The notes: a model not told the origin generated them from the sequence alone. Shown: positions 16,576 through 26,398, counted from the first letter of the stretch. The stretch is 64,000 bases of DNA from Chitinophaga pollutisoli (GCF_038396755.1 NZ_CP149822.1:2604001-2668000); one strand, 5' to 3'. Program-made: numbers and translations.

Positions 16576-18216
16576 ATGAACGCATTGCATTTAGCGGGGA
16601 TCGTGGTCGATGTTCCCGGCAGAAGAACCTTTCCCGCGGTTGTTTCCGTGGCAGACGGCAAGATCGCCGGCATAATTCCAACGGATCAGCCGGTGCCCCA
16701 ACGCTACATCCTTCCCGGCTTCATCGACGCGCATGTACATGTGGAAAGCTCCATGCTGATCCCCTCCGAATTCGCCAGGATGGCGGTGGTGCATGGCACG
16801 GTAGGCAGCGTTTCCGACCCGCACGAAATCGCCAATGTCTGCGGTGAGGCAGGCGTGGAATTTATGTTGGAAAACGGGCGGCAGGTGCCTTTCCGCTTCT
16901 GCTTCGGCGCGCCTTCCTGCGTTCCCGCTACCATTTTCGAAACGGCTGGCGATGTCATCGGTCCGGATGGGGTAGACAGGCTCTTGCAAAGGCCCGATAT
17001 CTATTACCTTTCTGAAATGATGAATTTCCCCGGTGTGCTGCATGGCGATCCGGAAGTGATGGCCAAGATCGCATCCGCCCGGAAATTCGGCAAACCGGTA
17101 GACGGCCATGCGCCGGGGTTGCGCGGAGAAACGGCGGCGCAATACGCTTCCGCGGGGATCAGCACCGACCACGAATGTTTCACGCTCGATGAAGCGCTGG
17201 ACAAACTGGCGGCGGGCATGCACATTCTTATCCGGGAAGGGAGTGCGGCGCGCAACTTCGAAGCCCTCGAACCGCTGATCGCCACACATCACCAGCGGGT
17301 GATGTTTTGCAGCGACGACAAGCACCCCGACAACCTCGAGGAAGGGCATATCAACTTGCTGGTGAAGAGAGCGCTGGCTAAGGGGCACGATCTGTTCAAC
17401 ATCCTCCAGGCCGCCTGCGTCAATCCCGTGCGGCATTACGGCATTCCCGCGGGGCTCCTGCGCGCGGGGGATCCGGCTGATTTCATAATCGTCAATAATC
17501 TTTCCGATTTTACCATCCTCGAAACCTGGATCGGCGGCGTACAGGTGGCGGCGGAAGGCAATACCCTCATTGCCCCGGTGCCAGTGAAACCCATCAACCG
17601 CTTCCACTGCACCGCGAAATCCGCGCACGACTTCCGCGTTCCCGCCCCGGCGGGCGTTTCCACCGTGCAGGTCATCGAAGCGCTGGACGGCCAGCTCATC
17701 ACCCATCCCCTCACCTTCCGGCTAACCGCCAAAGACGGCTTCCTGGTCAGCGACGTTTCGCAGGACGTGCTGAAAATAACGGTGGTTAACCGTTACCAGG
17801 ATGCGCCGCCGGCCGTGGCATTCATCCGCAACTTCGGATTGCGCGCCGGCGCCATCGCATCCACGGTGGCGCACGACAGCCATAATATTATTTCGGTGGG
17901 CGTTGATGATGAAAGCATCCAACGTGCTGTGAACGTCCTTATCAGCGCGGAAGGCGGCATCTGTGTTATCGACGGCGGCAACGAATACATTCTTCCCTTG
18001 CCGGTGGCGGGGCTTATGAGCGCCGGCGATGGCTATGTAGCGGCGCGCCGCTACAGCCAGCTCGACAAGGCCGCGAAAGCGCTCGGCAGCAAGCTCGACG
18101 CGCCTTTCATGACGTTATCGTTCATGGCGCTGCTCGTCATCCCCCACCTGAAACTCAGTGACAGGGGGCTATTCGACGGAGATAAATTTGCATTTACGGA
18201 ATTGGCCCAGGCTTAG
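16576..18216 (+). CDS. ade: Adenine deaminase
   Basis: 546 residues, full length for the AdeC/Ade family, which turns adenine into hypoxanthine in purine salvage. The amidohydrolase metal site G-F-I-D-A-H-V-H-V-E-S-S-M lies at about residues 48-60, followed by D-P-H-E-I-A and S-D-D-K-H-P-D-N-L further on. The C-terminal adenine deaminase domain starts near residue 385 and contains V-A-H-D-S-H-N-I (about 435). The start ATG is followed by a normal N-terminus. The stop overlaps the stop of the convergent anmK gene by a few bases. upp, another salvage gene, lies 3.3 kb away. Confidence 0.96.
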   Translation: MNALHLAGIVVDVPGRRTFPAVVSVADGKIAGIIPTDQPVPQRYILPGFIDAHVHVESSMLIPSEFARMAVVHGTVGSVSDPHEIANVCGEAGVEFMLENGRQVPFRFCFGAPSCVPATIFETAGDVIGPDGVDRLLQRPDIYYLSEMMNFPGVLHGDPEVMAKIASARKFGKPVDGHAPGLRGETAAQYASAGISTDHECFTLDEALDKLAAGMHILIREGSAARNFEALEPLIATHHQRVMFCSDDKHPDNLEEGHINLLVKRALAKGHDLFNILQAACVNPVRHYGIPAGLLRAGDPADFIIVNNLSDFTILETWIGGVQVAAEGNTLIAPVPVKPINRFHCTAKSAHDFRVPAPAGVSTVQVIEALDGQLITHPLTFRLTAKDGFLVSDVSQDVLKITVVNRYQDAPPAVAFIRNFGLRAGAIASTVAHDSHNIISVGVDDESIQRAVNVLISAEGGICVIDGGNEYILPLPVAGLMSAGDGYVAARRYSQLDKAAKALGSKLDAPFMTLSFMALLVIPHLKLSDRGLFDGDKFAFTELAQA

Positions 18217-19301
18217 GCTTCGCTCACCCAGAGTGCGCCGTTCACGCTATCACGCGAGGCGCCGGTTACGGAAGAGAGGATATTGGGCTGCTGGCGCCAG
18301 CGGAGTGCGCCGATGAGCGCCATCACGAGGGCTTCCTTGTAGGCGGCGGTTTGCTCGTCGGGCACAACGAGGGTGATGCCCAGCGGGTCGAGGCGCGCGT
18401 CGATGGATTCGATGAGGAAGCGGTTGAACGCACCGCCGCCCGTCACAAGCATTTGCGTGCCTTTAGTGGGGAGATTCATGCCTTTTACCGAAGCTTCGAT
18501 TTGCGTGGCGATGTGATCGACATAGGTCCGTAGTTTGCCCTGCACGGAAAGCGTGTGCCTGGCGATAAGCGGCAGCACGGTATCCGTTCCGAAGTCGTTA
18601 GCGAGGGATTTAGGCGCGGGTTGCCCGTAATAAGGCAATGCGTTGAGCGCGGAAAGCAACGCCTGATCGGTGACGCCGCCGGCCGCCAATGCGCCGTTTT
18701 CGTCGTAAGCTTTGCCAAGGCCCTGTGCCAGTGCGTCGAGGACGCGGTTGGCGGGGCAGATATCGAATGCCTGGTAGTGTTCCCCGTTTTTGGCGGAGAT
18801 ATTGGCGATACCGCCCAGGTTGAGCAGGTAACTGAAGTCGGAGAAGAGGTATTTTTCGCCGATGGGGACGATAGGCGCGCCTTGTCCGCCGAGGGCTACG
18901 TCAACAGCCCGGAGGTCGCTGATAACGGGCAGCGTGGTAACGGCGGCGATGGTAGCGCCGCAGCCCAGCTGCGCGGTAGTGTTTTGCTCCGGTATGTGGA
19001 AGGTAGTGTGGCCGTGGGATGCGATGAAGTGAATCTTATGGTCGAGGCCATGGCGGCTGATGAATGCGTTCACCTGTTCGCCGGTAAATCGGCCATAGGC
19101 GGTGTGCAACAACTGGTAATCACGGGCGTTCAGGCTGGTAGCCTTTGCCAGGGAGGTTTTCAGCTCTTCCGAGTAGGGAATGCATTCCGCGGTGTGGATC
19201 TGGTAAGACCACTGTCCCCTCACCTCCGTCAATTCCGTATAAACCATATCCAATCCATCCAGCGAACTACCTGACATTAACCCGATTACGTGATATACCA
19301 T
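18213..19301 (-). CDS. anmK: Anhydro-N-acetylmuramic acid kinase
   Basis: 362 residues from the ATG at 19301 (MVYHVIGLMSGSSLDGLDMV); the frame extends 27 codons further upstream but the added part is unlike the family. AnmK phosphorylates and opens anhydroMurNAc from cell wall turnover. The nucleotide-binding G-L-M-S-G-S-S-L-D-G loop opens the protein, A-S-H-G-H-T-T-F-H is at about 94, and the second nucleotide segment V-T-G-G-G-A-F-N-R-F is near 290. No murQ neighbour is in view. Its stop codon overlaps that of ade on the other strand. Confidence 0.95.
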   Translation of the reverse strand: MVYHVIGLMSGSSLDGLDMVYTELTEVRGQWSYQIHTAECIPYSEELKTSLAKATSLNARDYQLLHTAYGRFTGEQVNAFISRHGLDHKIHFIASHGHTTFHIPEQNTTAQLGCGATIAAVTTLPVISDLRAVDVALGGQGAPIVPIGEKYLFSDFSYLLNLGGIANISAKNGEHYQAFDICPANRVLDALAQGLGKAYDENGALAAGGVTDQALLSALNALPYYGQPAPKSLANDFGTDTVLPLIARHTLSVQGKLRTYVDHIATQIEASVKGMNLPTKGTQMLVTGGGAFNRFLIESIDARLDPLGITLVVPDEQTAAYKEALVMALIGALRWRQQPNILSSVTGASRDSVNGALWVSEA

Positions 19302-19394
19302 TAGAAAAATTTTGGTAAAGATAATGGAAGGCCGGCTTTTTTTATGGAATCGGGCGGGTGATCTGCATCTGTAGGGAAACAAACCTACCCGATC

Positions 19395-21254
19395 ATGAAA
19401 CGCATTCTCCTGTTATGCGCCTGTATATTGGCGTGCGGGCAGCTCATTGCCCAGACGGTCCGGATCACCGGCAAAGTGCTCGACATCAACACCAAAGATC
19501 CCATTCAGGGTGCTACGGTCCGGATAGACGGCACCCATTTCGGTTCGCTGACAGACAGTACGGGTAAATTTATTTGTAAGGTGGCAAAGGGAAATTTCAC
19601 ACTGGAAGTTTCCTGGATCGGATACAATAAATTGGTGAAATCATTTTCAATGAATGATACGGCGGTGCTTATCGAGCTAACGCCTTCGGTGCAAGCGTTG
19701 CAGGAAGTAGCGGTAGTCGCATATGCTCCGCAAAAAAGAGAAAACCTTACTGCTTCCAACGTGATGATCAGGGGAGTCGCGACGGCCCCGGTGGCGGAAA
19801 TGCGTTCCGATTACATTGGCACGCCCGTCAGCCGCGACGAATTCGCCGCCATCAAGGAAAACCGCTACCGGTTCGTGCAGCAGCAGCCGTTGAGTACTTT
19901 TTCTTCGGATGTCGATAAGGCGTCGTTTTCGCTGGTGCGGAATATGCTGAACATGGGAAATATTCCGGGGAAAGATGCGGTACGGGTTGAAGAATTGATT
20001 AATTATTTCGAGTATGATTACCCGCAACCTGCCGGCGACGCGCCCGTGGCGATCCAGGCCGATATGGCGCAATGCCCCTGGAACCCGGCGCACCAGTTGG
20101 TTAGGATCGGGATACAGGGAAAGACGATCCCGATAGACAACCTGCCGGCGAGCAACCTCGTTTTTCTGATCGACGTGTCTGGCTCGATGTCAGGCGCCAA
20201 CCGGTTGCCGCTGGTGAAACAGGCGTTCCGGTTGCTGGTAAAGCAATTGCGCCCGCAAGACCGCGTTTCGATCGTGGTGTATGCGGGTGCGGCGGGGCTT
20301 TCCCTGCCGTCGACGCCGGGGAATAACAAGGACGCGATCCTCGGCGCCATCGACCGCCTGGAAGCGGGTGGCAGTACGGCCGGGGGCGCGGGCATCCAGC
20401 TGGCATATGCCACGGCGAAGGAACACTTTATCAAAGGCGGCAATAACCGCGTCATCCTCGCTACTGACGGCGATTTCAACGTAGGGATTTCGGATGTGGG
20501 GGAACTGGAACGCCTGATCGAAAAGGAACGCGAAGGGAATGTATACCTTTCGGTCCTGGGATTTGGCATGGGAAATTACAAAGACAACCGGCTGGAAACA
20601 CTTGCGGATAAAGGAAACGGGCACTATGCCTATATCGACAATTTCGATGAAGCCCGCCGGACGTTCACGACGGAATTCGGCGGCACACTGTTCACCATCG
20701 CCAAAGACGTAAAGTTGCAGGTGGAGTTCAATCCCGCAAAGGTGCAGGCTTACCGGCTGGTTGGTTATGAGAACCGGCTGCTGGAAAACGAGGATTTCAA
20801 CGACGACAAAAAAGATGCCGGGGAGATGGGGTCCGGGCATAGCGTAACGGCGCTGTACGAATTGGTGCCTCCGGGCGTGAAGCTGGAGGGGCCGAACGTG
20901 GACCCGCTGAAGTACCAGGCTACGGAAGCCCCGGTAATCCGAAGCGATGAGGTGCTGACGGTCAAGGTGCGGTATAAGCACCCCGAAGGCGGTGCCAGCA
21001 AGCTGCTGGCGCATTCGTTGAAGGGTGGTCCGCGCACTGTCGGGGAAAGCCCGGAGAGCTTCCGGTTGGCAGTGGCGGCTGCGCAATTCGGGATGTTGTT
21101 GCGGAAGAGTGAATACGCCGGGAAGTCGAGTTACGCGGGGGCTTTGGCGTTGCTTGGCGGATTGAAGGGGGCCGATGCGGAGGGGTACCGCGGGCAGCTC
21201 GTGAAAATGATTAAACAGGCGATGGCGCTGGAGGATATTGCCCGAAAGGATTAA
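19395..21254 (+). CDS. VWA (YfbK-type) protein with carboxypeptidase-regulatory-like domain
   Basis: 619 residues. A signal peptide (about 1-20, ending L-I-A-Q) is followed by a carboxypeptidase-regulatory-like beta domain (about 22-105), then the YfbK N-terminal region (about 150-235, with S-T-F-S-S-D-V-D-K-A-S-F-S), a von Willebrand A domain with an intact MIDAS motif D-V-S-G-S-M-S (about residue 260) and a DUF3520 C-terminal domain (about 430-610). It is therefore an exported or envelope protein that binds a divalent metal and probably a partner protein; no enzyme activity is expected. A strong hairpin follows the stop. The domain order is common in Bacteroidota. Confidence 0.9.
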   Translation: MKRILLLCACILACGQLIAQTVRITGKVLDINTKDPIQGATVRIDGTHFGSLTDSTGKFICKVAKGNFTLEVSWIGYNKLVKSFSMNDTAVLIELTPSVQALQEVAVVAYAPQKRENLTASNVMIRGVATAPVAEMRSDYIGTPVSRDEFAAIKENRYRFVQQQPLSTFSSDVDKASFSLVRNMLNMGNIPGKDAVRVEELINYFEYDYPQPAGDAPVAIQADMAQCPWNPAHQLVRIGIQGKTIPIDNLPASNLVFLIDVSGSMSGANRLPLVKQAFRLLVKQLRPQDRVSIVVYAGAAGLSLPSTPGNNKDAILGAIDRLEAGGSTAGGAGIQLAYATAKEHFIKGGNNRVILATDGDFNVGISDVGELERLIEKEREGNVYLSVLGFGMGNYKDNRLETLADKGNGHYAYIDNFDEARRTFTTEFGGTLFTIAKDVKLQVEFNPAKVQAYRLVGYENRLLENEDFNDDKKDAGEMGSGHSVTALYELVPPGVKLEGPNVDPLKYQATEAPVIRSDEVLTVKVRYKHPEGGASKLLAHSLKGGPRTVGESPESFRLAVAAAQFGMLLRKSEYAGKSSYAGALALLGGLKGADAEGYRGQLVKMIKQAMALEDIARKD

Positions 21255-21275
21255 CATGTTTTTATAACAATGCCG

Positions 21276-21309
21276 GGCCACATCTCCCATATGACAGGGA
21301 GGTGTGGCC
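21276..21309 (+). terminator. Strong hairpin after the VWA gene
   Basis: 13-bp stem GGCCACATCTCCC / GGGAGGTGTGGCC with one G-T pair. No clean T run follows, so it may be a terminator or an RNA-stabilising end. Confidence 0.5.
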
Positions 21310-21455
21310 TACGCTTTTATGACTGCCCGAAAGGCACTGCCGGACTTTTACCAAACGGCCGTCAACACTGGAGAGAACATTTGTTATCATAGCGGAAAAA
21401 GCACCCCGGTAGCGAAAAAAATGCTATTTTGGCATGAACGCAAAACAGCAGGGTT

Positions 21456-22109
21456 ATGATAATCAATCTGAGTGACACCAACTCACTGGTAGGCGAGTGG
21501 ATGAGCGAGATAAGGGACGAGGTAATTCAGTGTGACCGGATGCGGTTCCGCCGCAACCTGGAAAGGCTGGGCGAAGTGGCCGCCTACGAGATCAGCAAAA
21601 CGCTGATGTATGTGGACAAGGAAGTAGAAACACCGCTGGGCAGCGCGCATGTTCAGGTATTGAAGCATCAGCCGGTAATCGGGACCATCCTGCGGGCCGG
21701 GCTGGCGATGCACCAGGGGTTGGTCAATTATTTCGACAAGGCCGACCATGCTTTTATTTCCGCCTACCGCAAGCATAACCGCGACGGGACTTTCGAAATC
21801 AGGCTGGAATATGTTTCCTGTCCCCCGTTGGATGGGAAGGTGCTGATCCTGAGTGATCCGATGCTGGCGACGGGCGCCTCTTTGGTAAAAACCATCGAGC
21901 ACCTGGGCGAGTTCGGCAAACCTGCTCATATTCATATTGTTACGGCAATTGCGTGTACCATCGGGATCGAGTACGTGCAGCGGAATGCCGATGCGAACAT
22001 CAGCATTTGGGCGGGAGATATCGACGACGAGCTGACGGCCAAGGGTTATATTGTTCCCGGGCTGGGCGATGCGGGCGATCTGGCTTTCGGGGAGAAGGTG
22101 CAGCAGTAA
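21456..22109 (+). CDS. upp: Uracil phosphoribosyltransferase
   Basis: 217 residues, normal length. It joins uracil and PRPP to make UMP in pyrimidine salvage. The PRPP loop L-S-D-P-M-L-A-T-G-A-S-L lies at about residues 131-142, and the uracil-binding tail Y-I-V-P-G-L-G-D-A-G-D-L-A-F-G at about 197-211. The usual T-G-G-S of the PRPP loop is T-G-A-S here, a mild change. The ATG at 21456 is close to the family start. It stands alone. Confidence 0.95.
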   Translation: MIINLSDTNSLVGEWMSEIRDEVIQCDRMRFRRNLERLGEVAAYEISKTLMYVDKEVETPLGSAHVQVLKHQPVIGTILRAGLAMHQGLVNYFDKADHAFISAYRKHNRDGTFEIRLEYVSCPPLDGKVLILSDPMLATGASLVKTIEHLGEFGKPAHIHIVTAIACTIGIEYVQRNADANISIWAGDIDDELTAKGYIVPGLGDAGDLAFGEKVQQ

Positions 22110-22305
22110 CAAAAAAGGGAAATCCGCGTTTTAAAAGCAGACACTGTTGAAGAATAATTATCCTGCGAATTGGCCTTGTCATTCACAACTAAATCTAAAT
22201 CAACGCACCGCGCGATTATATAGATTTAATTTGGAATATGAAATTGATTTTCTACCTTAGCATTGTATAGTGTCCCTATCAGCCTTTAACTGACGAAGTA
22301 TCGAA

Positions 22306-23322
22306 ATGAAAAAACTACTACTCCTATTAACCATAGCCCTTTATGCATTCAGCCCTGTGAGGGCGCAGGACCCGCACTTCACGCAGTTTTTTGCGTCTCC
22401 GCTCACGCTGAACCCTGCATTTACGGGGTACTTCTCCGGCGACCTTCGTTTATCCGGCAATTACCGCAGTCAATGGCGCAGTATCGCATCGCCTTATATT
22501 ACAGGCACGTTGGCGGCTGATTTTGGCATCTTGAAGAATTCCATTCCTTACACGGATACCTGGGGAGTTGGTATCCTGGCATTGTACGACAAGACTGGCG
22601 CTGGGGCACTTACGTCCAACTTCGTGGCGGCGAGTACGGCGTATCACAAAGGGCTGGATGTGGAAGGCAACCATACTTTGGGGCTGGGGGTTCAGATGGC
22701 GTTGGTACAGAAGCGGGTGGATCAGAGTAAATTGATTTTCGAGCAGCAGATCGGGGATAACGGATACGACCCTTCGCTGCCGAGTGGCGAAACGATCATG
22801 AATCCGAATATTTCTTACCTGGATTACAACGTAGGTTTGTTGTATAGCGGCCTGGTAGGTGAATCTTCGAATATCTACCTCGGCGCTTCCTATTACCATT
22901 TCACGCAACCGACAGAAACTTTCCTTGACAACAACAATAACCGCCTGAGCTATCGTTACACGGTACATGGCGGAGGATCTTTTCCTGTGAACGGCGGGAA
23001 CCGCATCCACTTCAGCGCGCATTACATGCGTCAGAACCAGGCTGTAGAAACTACTATGGGCGCGGCTTACGGCTTTCTGCTCAACGATATGCCCGATGCA
23101 CCCACCATTTTCTACGTGGGTTCGTGGTTCCGTCTGAAAGATGCAGTCAATCCGTATGTGGGTCTTGAGTTCAACAGCTTCAAAGTAGGCCTGAGCTACG
23201 ACATGAACGTGTCTACCCTGAAGCCGGCCTCCAATTACCGCGGCGGTATGGAGATTTCTGTGATCTACATCGGCAAGAAAGGTGACAGCAACAAGAACGG
23301 CACGCTGTGCCCGAAGTTCTGA
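22306..23322 (+). CDS. PorP/SprF family type IX secretion membrane protein
   Basis: 338 residues with a signal peptide (about 1-21, ending V-R-A-Q) followed by D-P-H-F-T-Q-F-F-A-S-P-L-T-L-N-P-A-F-T-G, the opening shared by PorP/SprF proteins. The body is a predicted 14-16-strand outer membrane beta barrel with many aromatic-ended strands. PorP/SprF proteins help type IX secretion, often by attaching one particular secreted cargo to the cell surface. They usually lie next to their large cargo gene; none is adjacent here, so it may serve the general machinery. Its mRNA has a long A/T-rich leader. Confidence 0.92.
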   Translation: MKKLLLLLTIALYAFSPVRAQDPHFTQFFASPLTLNPAFTGYFSGDLRLSGNYRSQWRSIASPYITGTLAADFGILKNSIPYTDTWGVGILALYDKTGAGALTSNFVAASTAYHKGLDVEGNHTLGLGVQMALVQKRVDQSKLIFEQQIGDNGYDPSLPSGETIMNPNISYLDYNVGLLYSGLVGESSNIYLGASYYHFTQPTETFLDNNNNRLSYRYTVHGGGSFPVNGGNRIHFSAHYMRQNQAVETTMGAAYGFLLNDMPDAPTIFYVGSWFRLKDAVNPYVGLEFNSFKVGLSYDMNVSTLKPASNYRGGMEISVIYIGKKGDSNKNGTLCPKF

Positions 23323-23383
23323 TCCATTCCCGACGGGCTTTTCGCTATTATTTTCTCTTTCAGGTTTCCCACTTTGTCATCGT

Positions 23384-23905
23384 TTCGGCAGATTCGCATT
23401 TGCCCGGAACGAGATCGCATTTGCGGGGTTAAGCATGCTGAATGGCCAATGCTGACTTCCAGGAACAAGAAGTGTTGCAGTTAACCTGGCTACTCGTCAC
23501 ACGGGCTCTTTTCCCCGGCTCATCTGCAATTTGCTTGATTAGTTGGCTGGCGTTTGCTGAACGCCCGGGGTCAATGCCGACTTCGAGGTCATACAACATT
23601 AAAGTCTTCGTGGCCAGTTTACCTTCAAGACCTTTTTCCGGCTCACCACGACTCGCTTAATTAGCGGGTTCGCGACCGCCGAACTGCCGGAGCCGACGCT
23701 GTTTTTTTTAAAACTTACAGCATTAAAGTTTACTTGATCTGCTCAACGCACATACCTTTTCCATGGCTCAACTGCGACTTGTTCGATTAGCGGCCTGGCA
23801 CTTACTGAACGACGGGGTCGGCACCGGCTTTCTATTGTAAGAGGTACAGAAGCCCCCTGGCCCGCTCAGCGCGCGAGCCCTTTTCCCCGGCTCACCCATT
23901 TGCTG
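23384..23905. repeat. Degenerate tandem repeat, 124-bp period, about four copies
   Basis: Copies start at 23508, 23632, 23756 and 23880 with CTTTTCCCCGGCTCA, CTTTTTCCGGCTCA, CTTTTCCATGGCTCA and CTTTTCCCCGGCTCA; spacing is exactly 124 bases each time. The first and third copies also share a GATTAG core and CTGAACG about 48 bases in. An earlier, more diverged copy begins near 23384. The last copy enters the 3' end of the 3-methyladenine glycosylase gene, where only about 30 bases match. No gene is visible between 23323 and 23865. Confidence 0.75.
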
Positions 23906-24477
23906 CCGCGGATCGAAAACCGGTAAGGCAGATAGGCGTCTTCCATGGCATAGGCAACGCCAACACGGGTCCCGGCGAGAATATCCCGCGCGGGTACAGG
24001 TGCAGCGTCTTCGATCCAAATACGATTGCCCAGGAGATCCTGGCCTGTAAGCGCCGTATTGATGCCGAGGGCCTTGGATAAGCTCCCTGGGCCGGAGGTC
24101 AGTGTGAAATCGACCCTGGGCTTGCCCGTACGCTCCAGCATGACGGGAATGCCTTCCAGGGGCTCCAACGCCCGGACCAGCACCGCATGCGGAACTTCCC
24201 GCACGTTAGTCACCACATTAAAGAGATGATGGATGCCGTAACAGAGATAGACGTATGCCACGCCCCCTTCGGCAAACATGATTTCCGTCCGCCCCGTACG
24301 ACGGTTATTCCAGGCATGAGATGCCCTGTCCACGGCTCCGTTATAAGCCTCGGTTTCCACAATCCGCCCAGAAGTGCGGATTCCGTCGGTTTCCGTAACC
24401 AAAACCTTCCCCAGCAAAGACTTTGCGACTTTCAGGACATTTTTTTCCAGATAAAATGCACGTTCTAGTTTAGGCAT
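23866..24477 (-). CDS. mpg: DNA-3-methyladenine glycosylase
   Basis: 203 residues from the ATG at 24477 (MPKLERAFYLEKNVLKVAKS); 30 further in-frame codons upstream do not look like the family. It is the AAG/MPG type, a monofunctional glycosylase that removes alkylated purines. Hallmarks are the E-T-E-A-Y segment with the catalytic Glu (about residue 42), R-T-G-R-T-E-I-M-F-A-E-G-G-V-A-Y-V-Y-L-C-Y-G-I-H (the DNA-intercalating Tyr region, in part) and the G-P-G-S-L-S-K-A-L-G-I motif. The last residues (V-S-R-G-K-G-L-A-R) are coded by the last copy of a 124-bp repeat, so the C-terminal tail may be recently remodelled. Confidence 0.93.
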   Translation of the reverse strand: MPKLERAFYLEKNVLKVAKSLLGKVLVTETDGIRTSGRIVETEAYNGAVDRASHAWNNRRTGRTEIMFAEGGVAYVYLCYGIHHLFNVVTNVREVPHAVLVRALEPLEGIPVMLERTGKPRVDFTLTSGPGSLSKALGINTALTGQDLLGNRIWIEDAAPVPARDILAGTRVGVAYAMEDAYLPYRFSIRGSKWVSRGKGLAR

Positions 24478-24570
24478 ACTGAAAAATAGTACTAATTTAC
24501 GTTCGACCCATCCGTTGCTTGAGCAAAAACTCCATCCATATTTTGCTACCATTCTAAAAAAGCGCAAACG

Positions 24571-25349
24571 TTGTTTTCACTAAGAGAAGTACTGGGAGCC
24601 ATTCAGTCTTATGGTGCCGCCCATCGTTTTATCACAGCTCACCGGCTTTGGAAATGGATTATCATTCCAGGCATCGTTTACTGCCTCATGTTTGTGGCTG
24701 GTATCATTTACGTTTGGGAATATTCGGGTGTGTTCATTGATTATGTCCTCAACCTGCTGACGCTGAAAACCTGGATCGAAGAGCTGCAGAACAGTTTTGT
24801 GAATTTCCTATTCCTCCTGGTGGGGCTCGCGGTCAGGATGATTTTCCTGATCATGTATTTCTCTTTTTTAAATATCTATTCCTGATCGTGGGATCCCCTT
24901 TGTTCGCTTACCTGTCGGAGAAGACAGAAAGCATCATGCAGGGGAAAGATTTTCCGTTCAGCGCTTCGCAGTTGCTGAAAGACCTGGTGCGCGGGATCCG
25001 CCTGTCGCTCCGCAACCTCGTCTACCAGACCGCCCTCATGCTCATTCTGGCGATACTGGCGTTTGTTCCTATCCTGGGCTGGCTGACGCCATTGATCGCC
25101 ATGCTCATCGAATGTTACTACTTCGGATTTTCGATGATGGATTACAGCTTCGAGCGCCACCGCTGGTCGATGCGGCAGAGCATCGCATACATCCGGCACC
25201 ATAAAGGAATGGCGATGGGAAATGGCATCGTTTTCTACCTGTTCCTGTTCATTCCCGTCCTGGGCTGGCTGCTGGCGCCCTGCTACGCGGTAATCGCAGC
25301 CACCATCCACCTGCAACAGCAACGGCTGCCCATGGGTACGGAAGATTAA
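24571..25349 (+). pseudogene. EI24/CysZ-like membrane protein gene, frame broken at a T6 run
   Basis: Two adjacent plus-strand frames together make one EI24-domain protein. The first (24571-24885, TTG start, LFSLREVLGAIQSYGAAHRF) gives 104 residues and ends shortly after six T at 24874-24879. The second continues K-Y-L-F-L-I-V-G-S-P-L-F-A-Y-L-S-E-K-T-E-S to the stop at 25347-25349. Seven T would rejoin them into about 259 residues, the family's length, with four to six membrane helices. EI24/CysZ-like proteins are inner membrane proteins, some of which move sulfate. The break looks like one missing base rather than decay, because both halves remain well conserved. Confidence 0.8.
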
Positions 25350-25553
25350 CCACTGCTCAGTGCAGCTGAAAACCTGCGCCGGGCGGTCATCCCGCCGCAC
25401 ATCATGGCCAAGGAACCTGCCACGGCAGCAGCGCTTCAGCGAAGTGTTACAGCTGACAGATGACATCATGCAATACTGACAATATTTCAAAGAGCTTTCC
25501 TTTCACGCCGGCAAAGCGCCTCAACGCGTGGCGCCCGTTACTGCCTGAATTCC

Positions 25554-25561
25554 TATCTTTG
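25554..25561 (+). promoter_or_regulatory. TAnnTTTG element before RsmI-like gene
   Basis: TATCTTTG, 54 bases before the ATG at 25616. No clear -33 partner. Confidence 0.35.
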
Positions 25562-25615
25562 CGGGAATCCGGCCCGCCAGTTAAAAAACGGCGCGCCTTC
25601 CAAACATTTCCGACA

Positions 25616-26323
25616 ATGACGCAAAAGGGCAAATTATATCTCATTCCAACGGTCCTCAGTGCAGACGCGCTCTTCAGCCTGCCACCGTACATCACGGATA
25701 CGGTACGGCAACTGCGCATCTTCTTCGTGGAAAACGAACGGACCGCCCGCCGGTTCCTCAAAGCCCTCGACCGCGCCATCGATATCGACTCCCTGCAGCT
25801 CCATCTCATGAACGAGCATCATCCGCCAGACACCGCACTGGCGAAGAAACTCCTGCAGGAAGGGCATTCCATCGGCGTCATCAGCGAAGCCGGATGCCCC
25901 GCCGTGGCAGACCCTGGCAACCTTGTCGTGCAAGCCGCACACCAGGTGCTGGCCACTGTGATCCCCATGGTAGGGCCGAACTCCATGCTCCTGGCACTCA
26001 TGGCTTCCGGCATGAACGGCCAAAACTTCCAGTTCACAGGCTATCTGCCCGTGAAACCACCCGACCGGGCCAAAGCCATCAAAGACCTGGAAGCGCTTTC
26101 CGCTAAAAAACAGCAAACCCAGCTCTTCATAGAAGCACCCTACCGCAACAATCAACTGCTGAAAGACATCCTTCAGCACGCCGCCGACCGCACCCTGCTC
26201 TGCGTTGCCGCCGACCTCACCGCACCCAATGAATTCATCCGCACGCAAACCGTCGCGCAATGGAAAAAAGATACCACCGATTTCCATAAAAGACCAGCGA
26301 TTTTTTTATTATACGCCGGATAA
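25616..26323 (+). CDS. SAM-dependent methyltransferase, tetrapyrrole methylase/RsmI-like
   Basis: 235 residues from the ATG at 25616 (MTQKGKLYLIPTVLSADAL); 52 in-frame codons upstream are low-quality and overlap the promoter element. The fold is that of the tetrapyrrole methylase superfamily: I-G-V-I-S-E-A-G-C-P-A-V-A-D-P-G (about residues 84-99) is the SAM-binding P-A-x-A-D-P-G motif, as in RsmI, which 2'-O-methylates C1402 of 16S rRNA. The end (R-P-A-I-F-L-L-Y-A-G) fits the short Bacteroidota SAM methyltransferase group, which may be distinct from true RsmI. Function by analogy only. Confidence 0.88.
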   Translation: MTQKGKLYLIPTVLSADALFSLPPYITDTVRQLRIFFVENERTARRFLKALDRAIDIDSLQLHLMNEHHPPDTALAKKLLQEGHSIGVISEAGCPAVADPGNLVVQAAHQVLATVIPMVGPNSMLLALMASGMNGQNFQFTGYLPVKPPDRAKAIKDLEALSAKKQQTQLFIEAPYRNNQLLKDILQHAADRTLLCVAADLTAPNEFIRTQTVAQWKKDTTDFHKRPAIFLLYAG

Positions 26324-26398
26324 ATGCCCGCCATCCCCGGATAATTGCAATTGAAAAGGCCCCTCTACCATCCCACAATTGCAGACCGTAATTTCGCA

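Noticed and set aside
23384..23905. CRISPR array
   Set aside because: Repeats are 124 bases apart, degenerate and without conserved short repeats or cas genes.
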